Positions 50,858 to 59,121 of a stretch of DNA of 64,000 bases are shown here, piece after piece. Position 1 is the stretch's first letter; the number at the start of each line of letters is the position of its first letter. The position numbers and the translations under genes are program-made. The notes beneath the pieces were generated by a model. It saw only the letters and a list, made by a program, of their open reading frames with translations. It did no database searches and was not told the DNA's origin. This stretch comes from Flavobacteriaceae bacterium (GTDB taxonomy: Bacteria > Bacteroidota > Bacteroidia > Flavobacteriales > Flavobacteriaceae). The stretch covers positions 1 through 64,000 of the forward strand of contig JALWTD010000021.1 in the NCBI GenBank assembly GCA_027082925.1, given 5' to 3'.

Positions 50858-52987
50858 ATGAAAAAAATAGTATTTGTATTCCTTTTGGGTATTATTGTTA
50901 GTACTCAAGCTCAAATTAGAGAACGTACCAGCGGAAATTTACTTTTTAGTCAAGATAGTACCACTTTTAAAGAGGAAGTAAAAATTAAACTCAGTGGTAA
51001 AACAACATATACCGATTATAAAATAATTTCGTTTTCAAAAGATACTAGTATTGTTGATACCACGCTTACCTATAAAAAAGACCTACGGTTTAACTATCTT
51101 CGAAAAGATCTTTTCGAATTACTCCCTTTTCACAATCAAGGGCAAACTTTTAACAAATTAGGATACTCGTTTAACAACGCCTCGTTGTTTCCGGAAATTG
51201 GTGTAACTGCAAAGCAATACAATTACTACAAAATAAGTGATGTATATTATTACGAAGTACCTACTCCTACTTCTGAAATTATGTATAAAACAGGTTTAGA
51301 GCAAGGTCAAATGCTCGATGCTTTTTTAACCTTAAATACCGCTCCTCAATTTAATTTTTCGATAGCTTATAAAGGGCTTCGCTCTTTGGGGAAATACCGG
51401 CATTCGTTGGCTAGTCACGGAAACTTTAGAACTTCTTTTAACTACCACAACAAAAGAAAAAGCTATTACTTAAGAGGCCATTTTTCATCATTTGATTTGT
51501 TGAATGAAGAAAATGGTGGACTTCCTTTAGAGTCTATCTTCTATTTTGAATCTGATGACCCTAATTACATAGATAGGGCAAGACTGGATGTAAATTTTAC
51601 AGATGCAGAATCTATGTTTGAAGGAAAGCGATATGTTATAGACCAAGTATTTTCACTATTTCCTAAAAATCCGAAAACGGTAAAAAAGGCTCAAAAAAAA
51701 CCAAAGAAAAAACCTGTAATTGCCCAAAAAGGAAACAAGTTTGCCGGTAAAGGAAAAAAATTAAAAGCCGCTTTTTCAGAAAAAACCAGGCAACAAAAAA
51801 CGGCACAACAAAAAGATACAACCACTGTACTTGTTGCTACAAAAGCAAAGGATAGTGTATTGCAAAAAACACCTGTGTTAAAATCTAAATTTGATATTAA
51901 AATAGGACATACGTTTACCTACGAAACACAACATTACAGATTTAAGCAAACCAATGTTAACAGTATTTTTGGCGAAGCTTTCGATTCGCAAATAAGCGAC
52001 CACACTTCGTACCAAAAAATGAACAATCAAGTGTATTTACAACTGGATATTCCTGTCGTTGGGACATTAAGAGGGAAAATAAATTACTTTAATTACAACT
52101 ATAAATACAAGAGCATTTTATACCTAGATACGCAAACTATTCCCGACAAACTAAAAGGAAATGCCTTTGCGTTTGGAGTAGATTGGAAAACAATCGTTGG
52201 AAAACTACAATTAACTGCCGATGCAAACAGTATCATCGCCGGTGATATCACCGGAAGTAATTTTAAGGCAAGCGTACAGTATAAAAAAGACAGTGTATTT
52301 TATTTTAAAGGCTATACCGAATTTACTTCTAAAACACCCGACTTTAACAAGCTGCTATATCAAAGTGATTACAAAGCGTACAATTGGTATCGAAACTTTA
52401 ACAATGAAAAAATAATGACTGTTGGTGTTAAAGCAGACGCTACTAATTGGGGAGCTGTAGAAGCCAGCTATAACAACATAGAAAATTACACTTACTTTAA
52501 TAGCAAGCCTGTTCCTGTACAAGCGGTTGGTACCTTAAATTATATAAAAGTGAAAGCTTCAAAAGCATTTCATTTTGGGAAATTCACATCTGAAAATACG
52601 GTGATGTACCAAAAAGTTACTAACGGAAGTTCATTTTTTAGAGTACCCGATTGGGTAACACAAAATACGGTGTATTACTCAAACTACATCTTTAAAGGAA
52701 AACCTATGTACTTACAAACCGGTGTTACCTTAAAGTATTTTAGTGCTTATAAAGCAAATGCATTTAATCCGTTACTTAACGAGTTTGTATTGCAAGATGC
52801 CACAGAAATAGGAAACTACCCTATTTTAGATTTGTTTATAAACACTCAAATACGCCGTACAAGATTGTACTTTAAAATAGAAAACTTTAGTAGTAGTTTT
52901 ACCGGAAGAAACTACTATGCTGCTCCAAATTATCCGTACAGAGATTTAACCGTACGCTTTGGTTTGGTTTGGAATTGGTTTATTTAG
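50858..52987 (+). CDS. Putative porin (Porin_10 family)
   Basis: This 709-aa outer-membrane protein has a signal peptide ending in TQAQ. The N-terminal part matches the Porin_10 family (LRFNYLRKDLFELLPFHNQG, FNNASLFPEIGVTAKQYNYY). Many amphipathic strands follow, with the last one LTVRFGLVWNWFI ending in an aromatic residue as barrels do. Residues about 270-350 are a Lys/Gln-rich low-complexity insert (KKAQKKPKKKPVIAQKGNKF), perhaps a periplasmic loop. The transported substrate is unknown. It overlaps the nhaC-like gene by 8 bp. Confidence 0.85.
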   Translation: MKKIVFVFLLGIIVSTQAQIRERTSGNLLFSQDSTTFKEEVKIKLSGKTTYTDYKIISFSKDTSIVDTTLTYKKDLRFNYLRKDLFELLPFHNQGQTFNKLGYSFNNASLFPEIGVTAKQYNYYKISDVYYYEVPTPTSEIMYKTGLEQGQMLDAFLTLNTAPQFNFSIAYKGLRSLGKYRHSLASHGNFRTSFNYHNKRKSYYLRGHFSSFDLLNEENGGLPLESIFYFESDDPNYIDRARLDVNFTDAESMFEGKRYVIDQVFSLFPKNPKTVKKAQKKPKKKPVIAQKGNKFAGKGKKLKAAFSEKTRQQKTAQQKDTTTVLVATKAKDSVLQKTPVLKSKFDIKIGHTFTYETQHYRFKQTNVNSIFGEAFDSQISDHTSYQKMNNQVYLQLDIPVVGTLRGKINYFNYNYKYKSILYLDTQTIPDKLKGNAFAFGVDWKTIVGKLQLTADANSIIAGDITGSNFKASVQYKKDSVFYFKGYTEFTSKTPDFNKLLYQSDYKAYNWYRNFNNEKIMTVGVKADATNWGAVEASYNNIENYTYFNSKPVPVQAVGTLNYIKVKASKAFHFGKFTSENTVMYQKVTNGSSFFRVPDWVTQNTVYYSNYIFKGKPMYLQTGVTLKYFSAYKANAFNPLLNEFVLQDATEIGNYPILDLFINTQIRRTRLYFKIENFSSSFTGRNYYAAPNYPYRDLTVRFGLVWNWFI

Positions 52988-54452
52988 TAGTTTTTACCAA
53001 CTGCTTAATTTTAATGTGAAATGCCGCAAAAACTAATGTGGTAATAGGGCTCAACCAGTTAAAAATAGCATATACAAAATACTCACTTACCCCAACACCT
53101 AAAACACTAGATTGGTAAGCTCCACAAGTATTCCAAGGTATTAAAACCGATGTTACAGTTCCTGAATCTTCTAAAGAACGGCTTAAATTTTCAGGAGCTA
53201 ACCCTCTATCTTCAAAAGCTTTTTTAAACATTTTTCCAGGTATAACAATCGCTAAATACTGATCTGAAGCAATAGCATTTAAACCTAAACAACTCATAAC
53301 TGTACTAAAAAATAAGCCAAAAACAGAAGTAGCCATTTTTAAAAGTGTTTTTGTAATACGAGCCAAAGCTCCAATACCATCCATAACACCTCCAAATACC
53401 ATCGCACAAACAATTAAGAAAATGGTCCAAAGCATTCCTTTCATACCACCTGCACTAAACAATTCGTTTAATTTATCGTTATCTGTTGTTATTTCTGTAT
53501 CTACAAAAACAGCATTTATAATAGATTTTATAGGAGATGATGACAAACGTCCTAAAATATCTGGCTGAAAAATAAAGGCAAATATAGCGGCTAAAACAAC
53601 ACCTATTCCCAAAGCAATTAACGGCTTTGTTTTTGTTAAAATAAGCGCAACTACCACTAAAGGAACAATAAACAAATAAGGTGTAATATGAAACGTGTTT
53701 GATATGGTGTGTAACAACCCACTCACATCGGCATCTCCTGTAGTATCAATGTTTAAACTGATAATAGAAAATACAATTAGCGTAATTATAAATGTAGGAG
53801 TTGTTGTTAAAGCCATATACCTAATATGCGTAAACAAATCGGTTCCTGCCATTGCCGGAGCTAAATTTGTAGTATCTGATAATGGTGACATTTTATCTCC
53901 AAAATAAGCTCCTGAAATTACGGCTCCAGCAATCATTCCTGTAGGAATTCCTAAAGCACTTCCTATACCTATTAAGGCAATACCTACTGTTGCTGAGGTT
54001 GTCCATGAACTTCCGGTAGCAATAGAAATCATAGCTGCAATAATAACCGATGCCGGTAAAAATATAGATGGGTTTAACACTTCCAATCCGTAATAAACCA
54101 TTGCCGGAATAATACCACTTACCAACCAAGTTCCTGCTAAAGCTCCTACGAGAAATAAAATCATAATAGGCACAAATACACTTTTGATATTTTCCCATAT
54201 TTCAGTAAGCATAAGCGATAGCGGTACTTTATTTAAAAACCCAACAACCGATGCAACTACACCTCCCATTAATAAAATATACTGATTGGAATAAGTTCCT
54301 AATAACTCTCCTCCTGCAAAAAAGATATTGTATGCAAGCATAAACATTAAAATAACTACGGGAATTAAGGCTTCCCAAATACTTAACTCTTTGTTATCTA
54401 TAATTCGTTGTTCTTGAATGACTGTTTCTGAGATGTTATTTTGATCTTGCAT
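52980..54452 (-). CDS. nhaC: Na+/H+ antiporter, NhaC family
   Basis: This 490-aa polytopic inner-membrane protein has about 12 helices and the family segments TSSWTTSATVGIALIGIGSA in its first half (read here as TGSSWTTSATVGIALIGIG), then FGDKMSPLSDTTNLAP, and SVLIPWNTCGAYQSSVLGV near the C-terminus. It should exchange Na+ for H+, fitting a saline habitat. It is monocistronic and convergent with the porin gene. Confidence 0.92.
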   Translation of the reverse strand: MQDQNNISETVIQEQRIIDNKELSIWEALIPVVILMFMLAYNIFFAGGELLGTYSNQYILLMGGVVASVVGFLNKVPLSLMLTEIWENIKSVFVPIMILFLVGALAGTWLVSGIIPAMVYYGLEVLNPSIFLPASVIIAAMISIATGSSWTTSATVGIALIGIGSALGIPTGMIAGAVISGAYFGDKMSPLSDTTNLAPAMAGTDLFTHIRYMALTTTPTFIITLIVFSIISLNIDTTGDADVSGLLHTISNTFHITPYLFIVPLVVVALILTKTKPLIALGIGVVLAAIFAFIFQPDILGRLSSSPIKSIINAVFVDTEITTDNDKLNELFSAGGMKGMLWTIFLIVCAMVFGGVMDGIGALARITKTLLKMATSVFGLFFSTVMSCLGLNAIASDQYLAIVIPGKMFKKAFEDRGLAPENLSRSLEDSGTVTSVLIPWNTCGAYQSSVLGVGVSEYFVYAIFNWLSPITTLVFAAFHIKIKQLVKTTK

Positions 54453-54529
54453 ATGTTCGTTTTTAGGATTGTAATGATACGCAAATTTGAAAGGTTTTGC
54501 AAATTAAAAAACACCTTGTTAAAAGTAAA

Positions 54530-54574
54530 AAGGTTAAGAAGTACCATTGAAAATTCAACGGTACTTTTAACCTT
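54530..54574 (-). terminator. Terminator of the methionine gamma-lyase-like gene
   Basis: A long imperfect hairpin pairs AAGGTTA...AAGTACC.TTGAA with its complement around AAT, with only a few mismatches. The minus strand then runs into a T-rich stretch. It lies 42 bp after the stop at 54616. Confidence 0.75.
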
Positions 54575-54615
54575 CGCAAACCGCTAGCTTTAAATATCGC
54601 TAGTAACTGTTTGTA

Positions 54616-55815
54616 TTATTTTAAAATACCTGTTTGTTGCATACATTTTTTCATGGCAACATAGGTACGTTCAATATCATTGTCTAATCCAATAGAAAAA
54701 CGAATAATTCCATCAGACAATCCCATTTCTTCTTGTTCTTCTTCCGGAATTTCAGAAGAAGTAGAAGCTCCCGGTGCACTAAAAAGTGTTTTGTAAAAAC
54801 CTAAACTCACTGCCAAATAACCTAAGTTTTCATGTTGCATAAGTTCCATCAACTCGTTGGCTTTTTCTAAAGTACCAACATCAATAGTAAGCAATCCTCC
54901 AAAACCGTACTCGGCATTGTACATCGATTTAAACAGTTCGTGGTCTTTATGACTTTTTAATCCCGGGTACACTACTCGTAATCCATCTTTTTCAAAATGT
55001 GTTGCTAAATACAGTGCATTTTCACTGTGCTTTTTCATTCGAATATGAAGCGTTCGTAAGTTTTTTAAAATAGAGGCTGCTCGTAAGCTATCCATTACCG
55101 GACCTAGTAGCATTGCAGCACCGTCATTTACATTTCGTAAACTGTCTATAAATTCTTGTGTGCCACAAACAACACCACCAACCGTATCGTTTGTTCCGTT
55201 GATAAATTTGGTTAAACTATGTATGGTTACATCGGCTCCTAATTTTTTTGGAGAAATAATCATTGGTGAAAAAGTATTGTCTACTACCAATAATATTTGG
55301 TGCTTTTTAGCGATTTTTGATAGCTCGGCAATATTGGCAATTTCTAAAAGCGGGTTACTTACTGCTTCGCAATAAATCATTTTAGTAGTTGGTGTAATTG
55401 CAGCTTCTACTTTCTCTAATGAAGTTATATCCACAAACGAAGTGGTTATTTGCAATTTAGGGGCGAAATTTTTCAAAAAAGCATAGGTTCCTCCATAAAT
55501 TGTTCTGCTAGAAACAATGTGATCTCCTGCTCCACATACTTGCAATAATACCGATGTAATAGCTCCCATTCCTGAAGCGGCAACATTAGCTGTTTCTGTA
55601 AATTCCATTGCTGCCAATGCTTCACTTAAATACAAATTACTAGGACTTGTATGTCGCGAGTATAAATAACATCCTTCGGCATGTCCTTCGAAGGTGTCTA
55701 ACATCGTTTTTGCGTGTAAAAAAGTATAGGTTGCTGAATCTGAAATAGAAGGATTTACACCTCCAAATTCTCCGAAATATTGTAAATCTTGAATTTTATT
55801 TGCCGGTTTGCTCAT
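54616..55815 (-). CDS. Cys/Met-metabolism PLP enzyme, methionine gamma-lyase-like
   Basis: This 399-aa fold-type I PLP enzyme has TYTFLHAKTM and SRHTSPSNLYLSEALAAMEF near the N-terminus, SGMGAITSVLL, the PLP lysine in HSLTKFINGTNDTVGGVV and the C-terminal RFSIGLDNDIERTYVAM. It belongs to the trans-sulfuration group. The closest fit is methionine gamma-lyase (methanethiol, ammonia, 2-oxobutyrate), but cystathionine gamma-synthase or lyase activity cannot be excluded. It is divergent from an Lrp regulator that likely controls it. Confidence 0.85.
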   Translation of the reverse strand: MSKPANKIQDLQYFGEFGGVNPSISDSATYTFLHAKTMLDTFEGHAEGCYLYSRHTSPSNLYLSEALAAMEFTETANVAASGMGAITSVLLQVCGAGDHIVSSRTIYGGTYAFLKNFAPKLQITTSFVDITSLEKVEAAITPTTKMIYCEAVSNPLLEIANIAELSKIAKKHQILLVVDNTFSPMIISPKKLGADVTIHSLTKFINGTNDTVGGVVCGTQEFIDSLRNVNDGAAMLLGPVMDSLRAASILKNLRTLHIRMKKHSENALYLATHFEKDGLRVVYPGLKSHKDHELFKSMYNAEYGFGGLLTIDVGTLEKANELMELMQHENLGYLAVSLGFYKTLFSAPGASTSSEIPEEEQEEMGLSDGIIRFSIGLDNDIERTYVAMKKCMQQTGILK

Positions 55816-55975
55816 AACTTTAAATCATTATTTATCTTATAAAATTACGTAAATGCAAGGTAAAAAACCAAGTTATTTTTATTATTTGGAATATATTTCT
55901 TTATTTTACATTTACAATAGATTATTTTTCTTTTAAACTAATTTATTTTTTTATTTTTTAGTAAATATTTCTGTA

Positions 55976-56440
55976 ATGGTAGAATTGGATAGTGTCGATA
56001 AAAAAATTTTAAACCTGCTCCAGGTAAATTCAAAAGTAAATATTAAAGAAATTGCGGTAAAGGTTGGTCTTACCCAAACACCTATTTACGAGCGCATAAA
56101 AAGGTTGGAAAAAACAGGTTTAATACAAAAGTACATTGCGGTGTTAGACAAAGAAAAAATTGGATATGGTGTAGAAGTTTTTTGTCAGGTATCGCTGTTG
56201 GTACACTCTAAAGAACTTATCACCAAATTTGAAACTGCCGTTCACAAAATGGATGAAGTAATAGAGTGTTTTCACGTTGCCGGAAATTACGATTATTTAC
56301 TAAAAGTAATTGTCAAAGATATGAGAAGTTACCAATCGTTTTTAAAAAACAAATTGTCGGTATTAGACTCTGTTGGAAATGTACAAAGCACCTTTGTTAT
56401 GACTTCTACAAAAAAAACAGCTGCGTTTAAGCTTGTTTAA
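55976..56440 (+). CDS. Lrp/AsnC-family regulator
   Basis: This 154-aa protein has an N-terminal winged helix-turn-helix (DKKILNLLQVNSKVNIKEIA, GLTQTPIYERIKRLEKTGLI) and a C-terminal RAM ligand domain (VEVFCQVSLLVHSKE, AGNYDYLLKVIVKDMRSYQ). Such proteins bind amino acids and regulate neighbouring genes. It is divergent from the methionine gamma-lyase-like gene, 160 bp apart, so that gene is the likely target. The 3' end overlaps yceI by 4 bp. Confidence 0.93.
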   Translation: MVELDSVDKKILNLLQVNSKVNIKEIAVKVGLTQTPIYERIKRLEKTGLIQKYIAVLDKEKIGYGVEVFCQVSLLVHSKELITKFETAVHKMDEVIECFHVAGNYDYLLKVIVKDMRSYQSFLKNKLSVLDSVGNVQSTFVMTSTKKTAAFKLV

Positions 56441-57018
56441 CGCGTAGCAATAATAGCTACTTTTAAATCAAATTTATTATTGATAAACTTCTCTTTTAAA
56501 TTATTGAAGAAGGTCTTCGATTTGTATTTCACATTAAAATCGGCTCTGTTAATATGAAATGTTTCACTTTCTATTTTAAGAGTGTGCGGTGCTATCGTAA
56601 TTTTTGCAGGAAATGACACTCGTTTTGTAATTCCTTTAATTGTAAAATCTCCTATAACCGTTGACTGGTCATTGTTTTTTACAATTTTAACAATTTTAAA
56701 AGATGCTGTTGGAAATTGATTTACCTCAAAAAAATCTTCTGATTTTAAATGTGCTGTCAATTTTTCACTTCCCGATGCAGCTTTAATCGTGTGCATATCT
56801 GCTACAAAATAACCCGATACTATACCCGATTCTGTTACGTCTATTGTTCCCGACTGTAAGTGCAACATTCCTTTTTGAGAACCTCCTGGTTTATAGCCTT
56901 TCCAATAAACTACTGAAGTTGCTGTTTCAACTTGATATGGTGTAGACTGCTGATTTTGAGAATTAAAAGAAGACAATACAAAGGCAATGCTCAAAAATAA
57001 AAAAATAGATTTTTTCAT
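56437..57018 (-). CDS. YceI-family secreted lipid-binding protein
   Basis: I choose ATG 57018 (193 aa), which gives a clean signal peptide (KKSIFLFLSIAFVLSSFNSQ). The 16 earlier codons would put a second hydrophobic block in front. The mature part has the YceI lipocalin-like pattern: SVVYWKGYKPGGSQKGML, LKSEDFFEVNQFPTASFKI and GDFTIKGITKRVSFPA. It is periplasmic and probably binds an isoprenoid. The terminator of the upstream gene lies 27 bp before its start. Confidence 0.9.
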   Translation of the reverse strand: MKKSIFLFLSIAFVLSSFNSQNQQSTPYQVETATSVVYWKGYKPGGSQKGMLHLQSGTIDVTESGIVSGYFVADMHTIKAASGSEKLTAHLKSEDFFEVNQFPTASFKIVKIVKNNDQSTVIGDFTIKGITKRVSFPAKITIAPHTLKIESETFHINRADFNVKYKSKTFFNNLKEKFINNKFDLKVAIIATR

Positions 57019-57044
57019 AAGTAGTAGATTTAAATACAATAATA

Positions 57045-57086
57045 CTAAAAAGCACCTTAAGTACAAGTATTTAAGGTGCTTTTTAG
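57045..57086 (-). terminator. Terminator of the DUF3857 gene at 57103
   Basis: Sixteen-base perfect arms (CTAAAAAGCACCTTAA and its complement) enclose GTACAAGTAT. It lies 17 bp after the stop. Confidence 0.85.
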
Positions 57087-57102
57087 TTATTAATTGGTTG
57101 GT

Positions 57103-59046
57103 TTATAGCTTTTTTAACACGATTTGTTCGGCATTTTTTGTAGCAATAAGCTTGTAAAACTCTTTCAATTCATTATAATGAGATGAAGGATAAACAGAAG
57201 TATTAATTTCCAACACCGTACGTAATAGTATTTTAGAATCGGTTGCCGAAATTACAAATTTATACACTCCGTAATTGTTTGGCAATCCGATGGCTAAATT
57301 TTCCGGTAAGGAAGAAACGGTGTATCCTTCTGGTATAGAAATACTAACCGTTTGCTTATCTACAAACGGAGTTCCAAAATCTATAGGATATACTCTACTT
57401 TTTAGCTTAAAAGGATTTTCTGTTAAAGCATCAAAAAATAACGGTTTAAAATACAAATCACCTCCTATTTCTTCTATTAAATCTTCAGAAGAAAAAGTAT
57501 ACATTTCTGTAAGTGGTTTATAGGCTTTTCTCTTGTTCGTAATTCTAAAATTTTCGATTTCAATATTTTCATTTCGCTCTTCAATTTTAGCTATAATGTC
57601 CTCATCTTTCACTTTTGCATACCTATTTCTGTAATGTAAGGCATTTAAATCGGTGTACGTTGTACGTTTCATTCCTTTAATATAACCATCCTCATCTATG
57701 GTGATAGACATGTTAGAAGTTTCTTTAATAGGGCTCACAGGTGTGAGTCCTATTCCGTCTGATGTACCATCTTCTCTCACAATTCGCCCCTGCCAGTTTA
57801 AATCTCGCAATGGCAATACATTTGGTGTACTATAAGGTTCGGTAGCGTCTAACAACACAACTCCTTCTGCCATTTCAACAGCTGCAATCACGTAATTTAA
57901 TCCGTCACTGGTTGGAATTAAAGGAACACCGTTATCTCGGGTGCTAAGTAATACCGGGTTGGCATTTAAACCTAATTGACGGAGAATGTTTACCAGTAAT
58001 AAATTAATTTCAGCAGTATTTCCGGCGCCAGTTTTATAGGCCTCTTTTACACCATCAATTACAAATTTACCGTTGTATTCGTTCCATTTCACTTTACTTT
58101 TTACAAATTCAAAAGCTCCTACAATTTTTTCAGAATCGGTTTTTAATGTCGCTTTTAATGCTGCAACATCATCTTTTATAAAACCTCTTTTATGCAACTC
58201 TCCTCCAAAACTAGGACTCTGATAAATGTTTTTTGCAATGTCATTCCAATTGTGTGAAAATGATTTATAGACACGCCCCGGTATGGTCATTTTAGATACT
58301 TCAAATACCATTCCTGACCTGTAATTATCTATATTATTAACATATGCCTCTTCTTTTAAAGCCGGTATATTTTCCGCTGAGATAACATATATTTTATCGG
58401 TTGTTTCAAAGTTCGGATTGTTTCGAACTTCTTCTTTTACATGAAAAGGGAAATACCCTTTAGTGCGTTTATTAAACGTGAAAAAGCCTAATAATGTAAT
58501 ACGCCCTTCGTATTTTTTAACAGGTATTGAGTATTGTAAAACAACATCGTCTACCGATGTGTAAAAAGGAGAACGTACCGTGTATTTCCATTCAACCACA
58601 CATCCTTCTTTTATATTTGGCATGGTGAATTTTTTTACTCTTAAAAATTTACTTTTTGTTTCTGAAAATACTTCTTTTTTACTCAGCTTTGTGCTAACAA
58701 CTTTTCCATTTTCCAAATTATACGTAACCGCTTTTATCGAGTAAACCGTTTCTTTATCTGAGTTTTTTGAAGAACTCAAATAAATTTGATGTGTAGCCCA
58801 ATCAAAACCTTCTTTATTGTATATTTTAATACGCATATGTATGGTTGTTAACAATGTAATCTCGCCCATAGAAAGCTCTGTGGTGGTGGTTCGCTTTTTA
58901 TACAATATTGCGGCATTTGCCGATGAATCTAACGGGTATACTTTTTGTGAAAGCTCGGCTTTGCTTACTTTTCCAAATTTATATTCCTGTGCGTTTACAA
59001 GACTTACCGTACAAATTAAAATGAAGGTAATGAGTGTCTTTTTCAT
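57103..59046 (-). CDS. DUF3857/transglutaminase-like protein without a catalytic Cys
   Basis: I choose ATG 59046 (647 aa), giving a signal peptide ending VNAQ. The N-terminal half is DUF3857 (FLRVKKFTMPNIKEGCVVEW, YSIPVKKYEG). The transglutaminase-like core has FEFVKSKVKWNEYNG, then GAGNTAEINLLLVNILRQLG, where the catalytic Cys of active members (GDC) is replaced by Thr. The His position reads LNYVIAAVE. It is therefore probably a non-enzymatic domain. C-terminal beta-rich part is of DUF3858 type. It lies beside a paralogue with an intact core. Confidence 0.88.
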   Translation of the reverse strand: MKKTLITFILICTVSLVNAQEYKFGKVSKAELSQKVYPLDSSANAAILYKKRTTTTELSMGEITLLTTIHMRIKIYNKEGFDWATHQIYLSSSKNSDKETVYSIKAVTYNLENGKVVSTKLSKKEVFSETKSKFLRVKKFTMPNIKEGCVVEWKYTVRSPFYTSVDDVVLQYSIPVKKYEGRITLLGFFTFNKRTKGYFPFHVKEEVRNNPNFETTDKIYVISAENIPALKEEAYVNNIDNYRSGMVFEVSKMTIPGRVYKSFSHNWNDIAKNIYQSPSFGGELHKRGFIKDDVAALKATLKTDSEKIVGAFEFVKSKVKWNEYNGKFVIDGVKEAYKTGAGNTAEINLLLVNILRQLGLNANPVLLSTRDNGVPLIPTSDGLNYVIAAVEMAEGVVLLDATEPYSTPNVLPLRDLNWQGRIVREDGTSDGIGLTPVSPIKETSNMSITIDEDGYIKGMKRTTYTDLNALHYRNRYAKVKDEDIIAKIEERNENIEIENFRITNKRKAYKPLTEMYTFSSEDLIEEIGGDLYFKPLFFDALTENPFKLKSRVYPIDFGTPFVDKQTVSISIPEGYTVSSLPENLAIGLPNNYGVYKFVISATDSKILLRTVLEINTSVYPSSHYNELKEFYKLIATKNAEQIVLKKL

Positions 59047-59121
59047 AAATAGTGCTGTCATAATAAGTGTATGTACTACCTCTATACGCTAACCTAAAAC
59101 AAGAGGTAGTTTTTTAAATAA

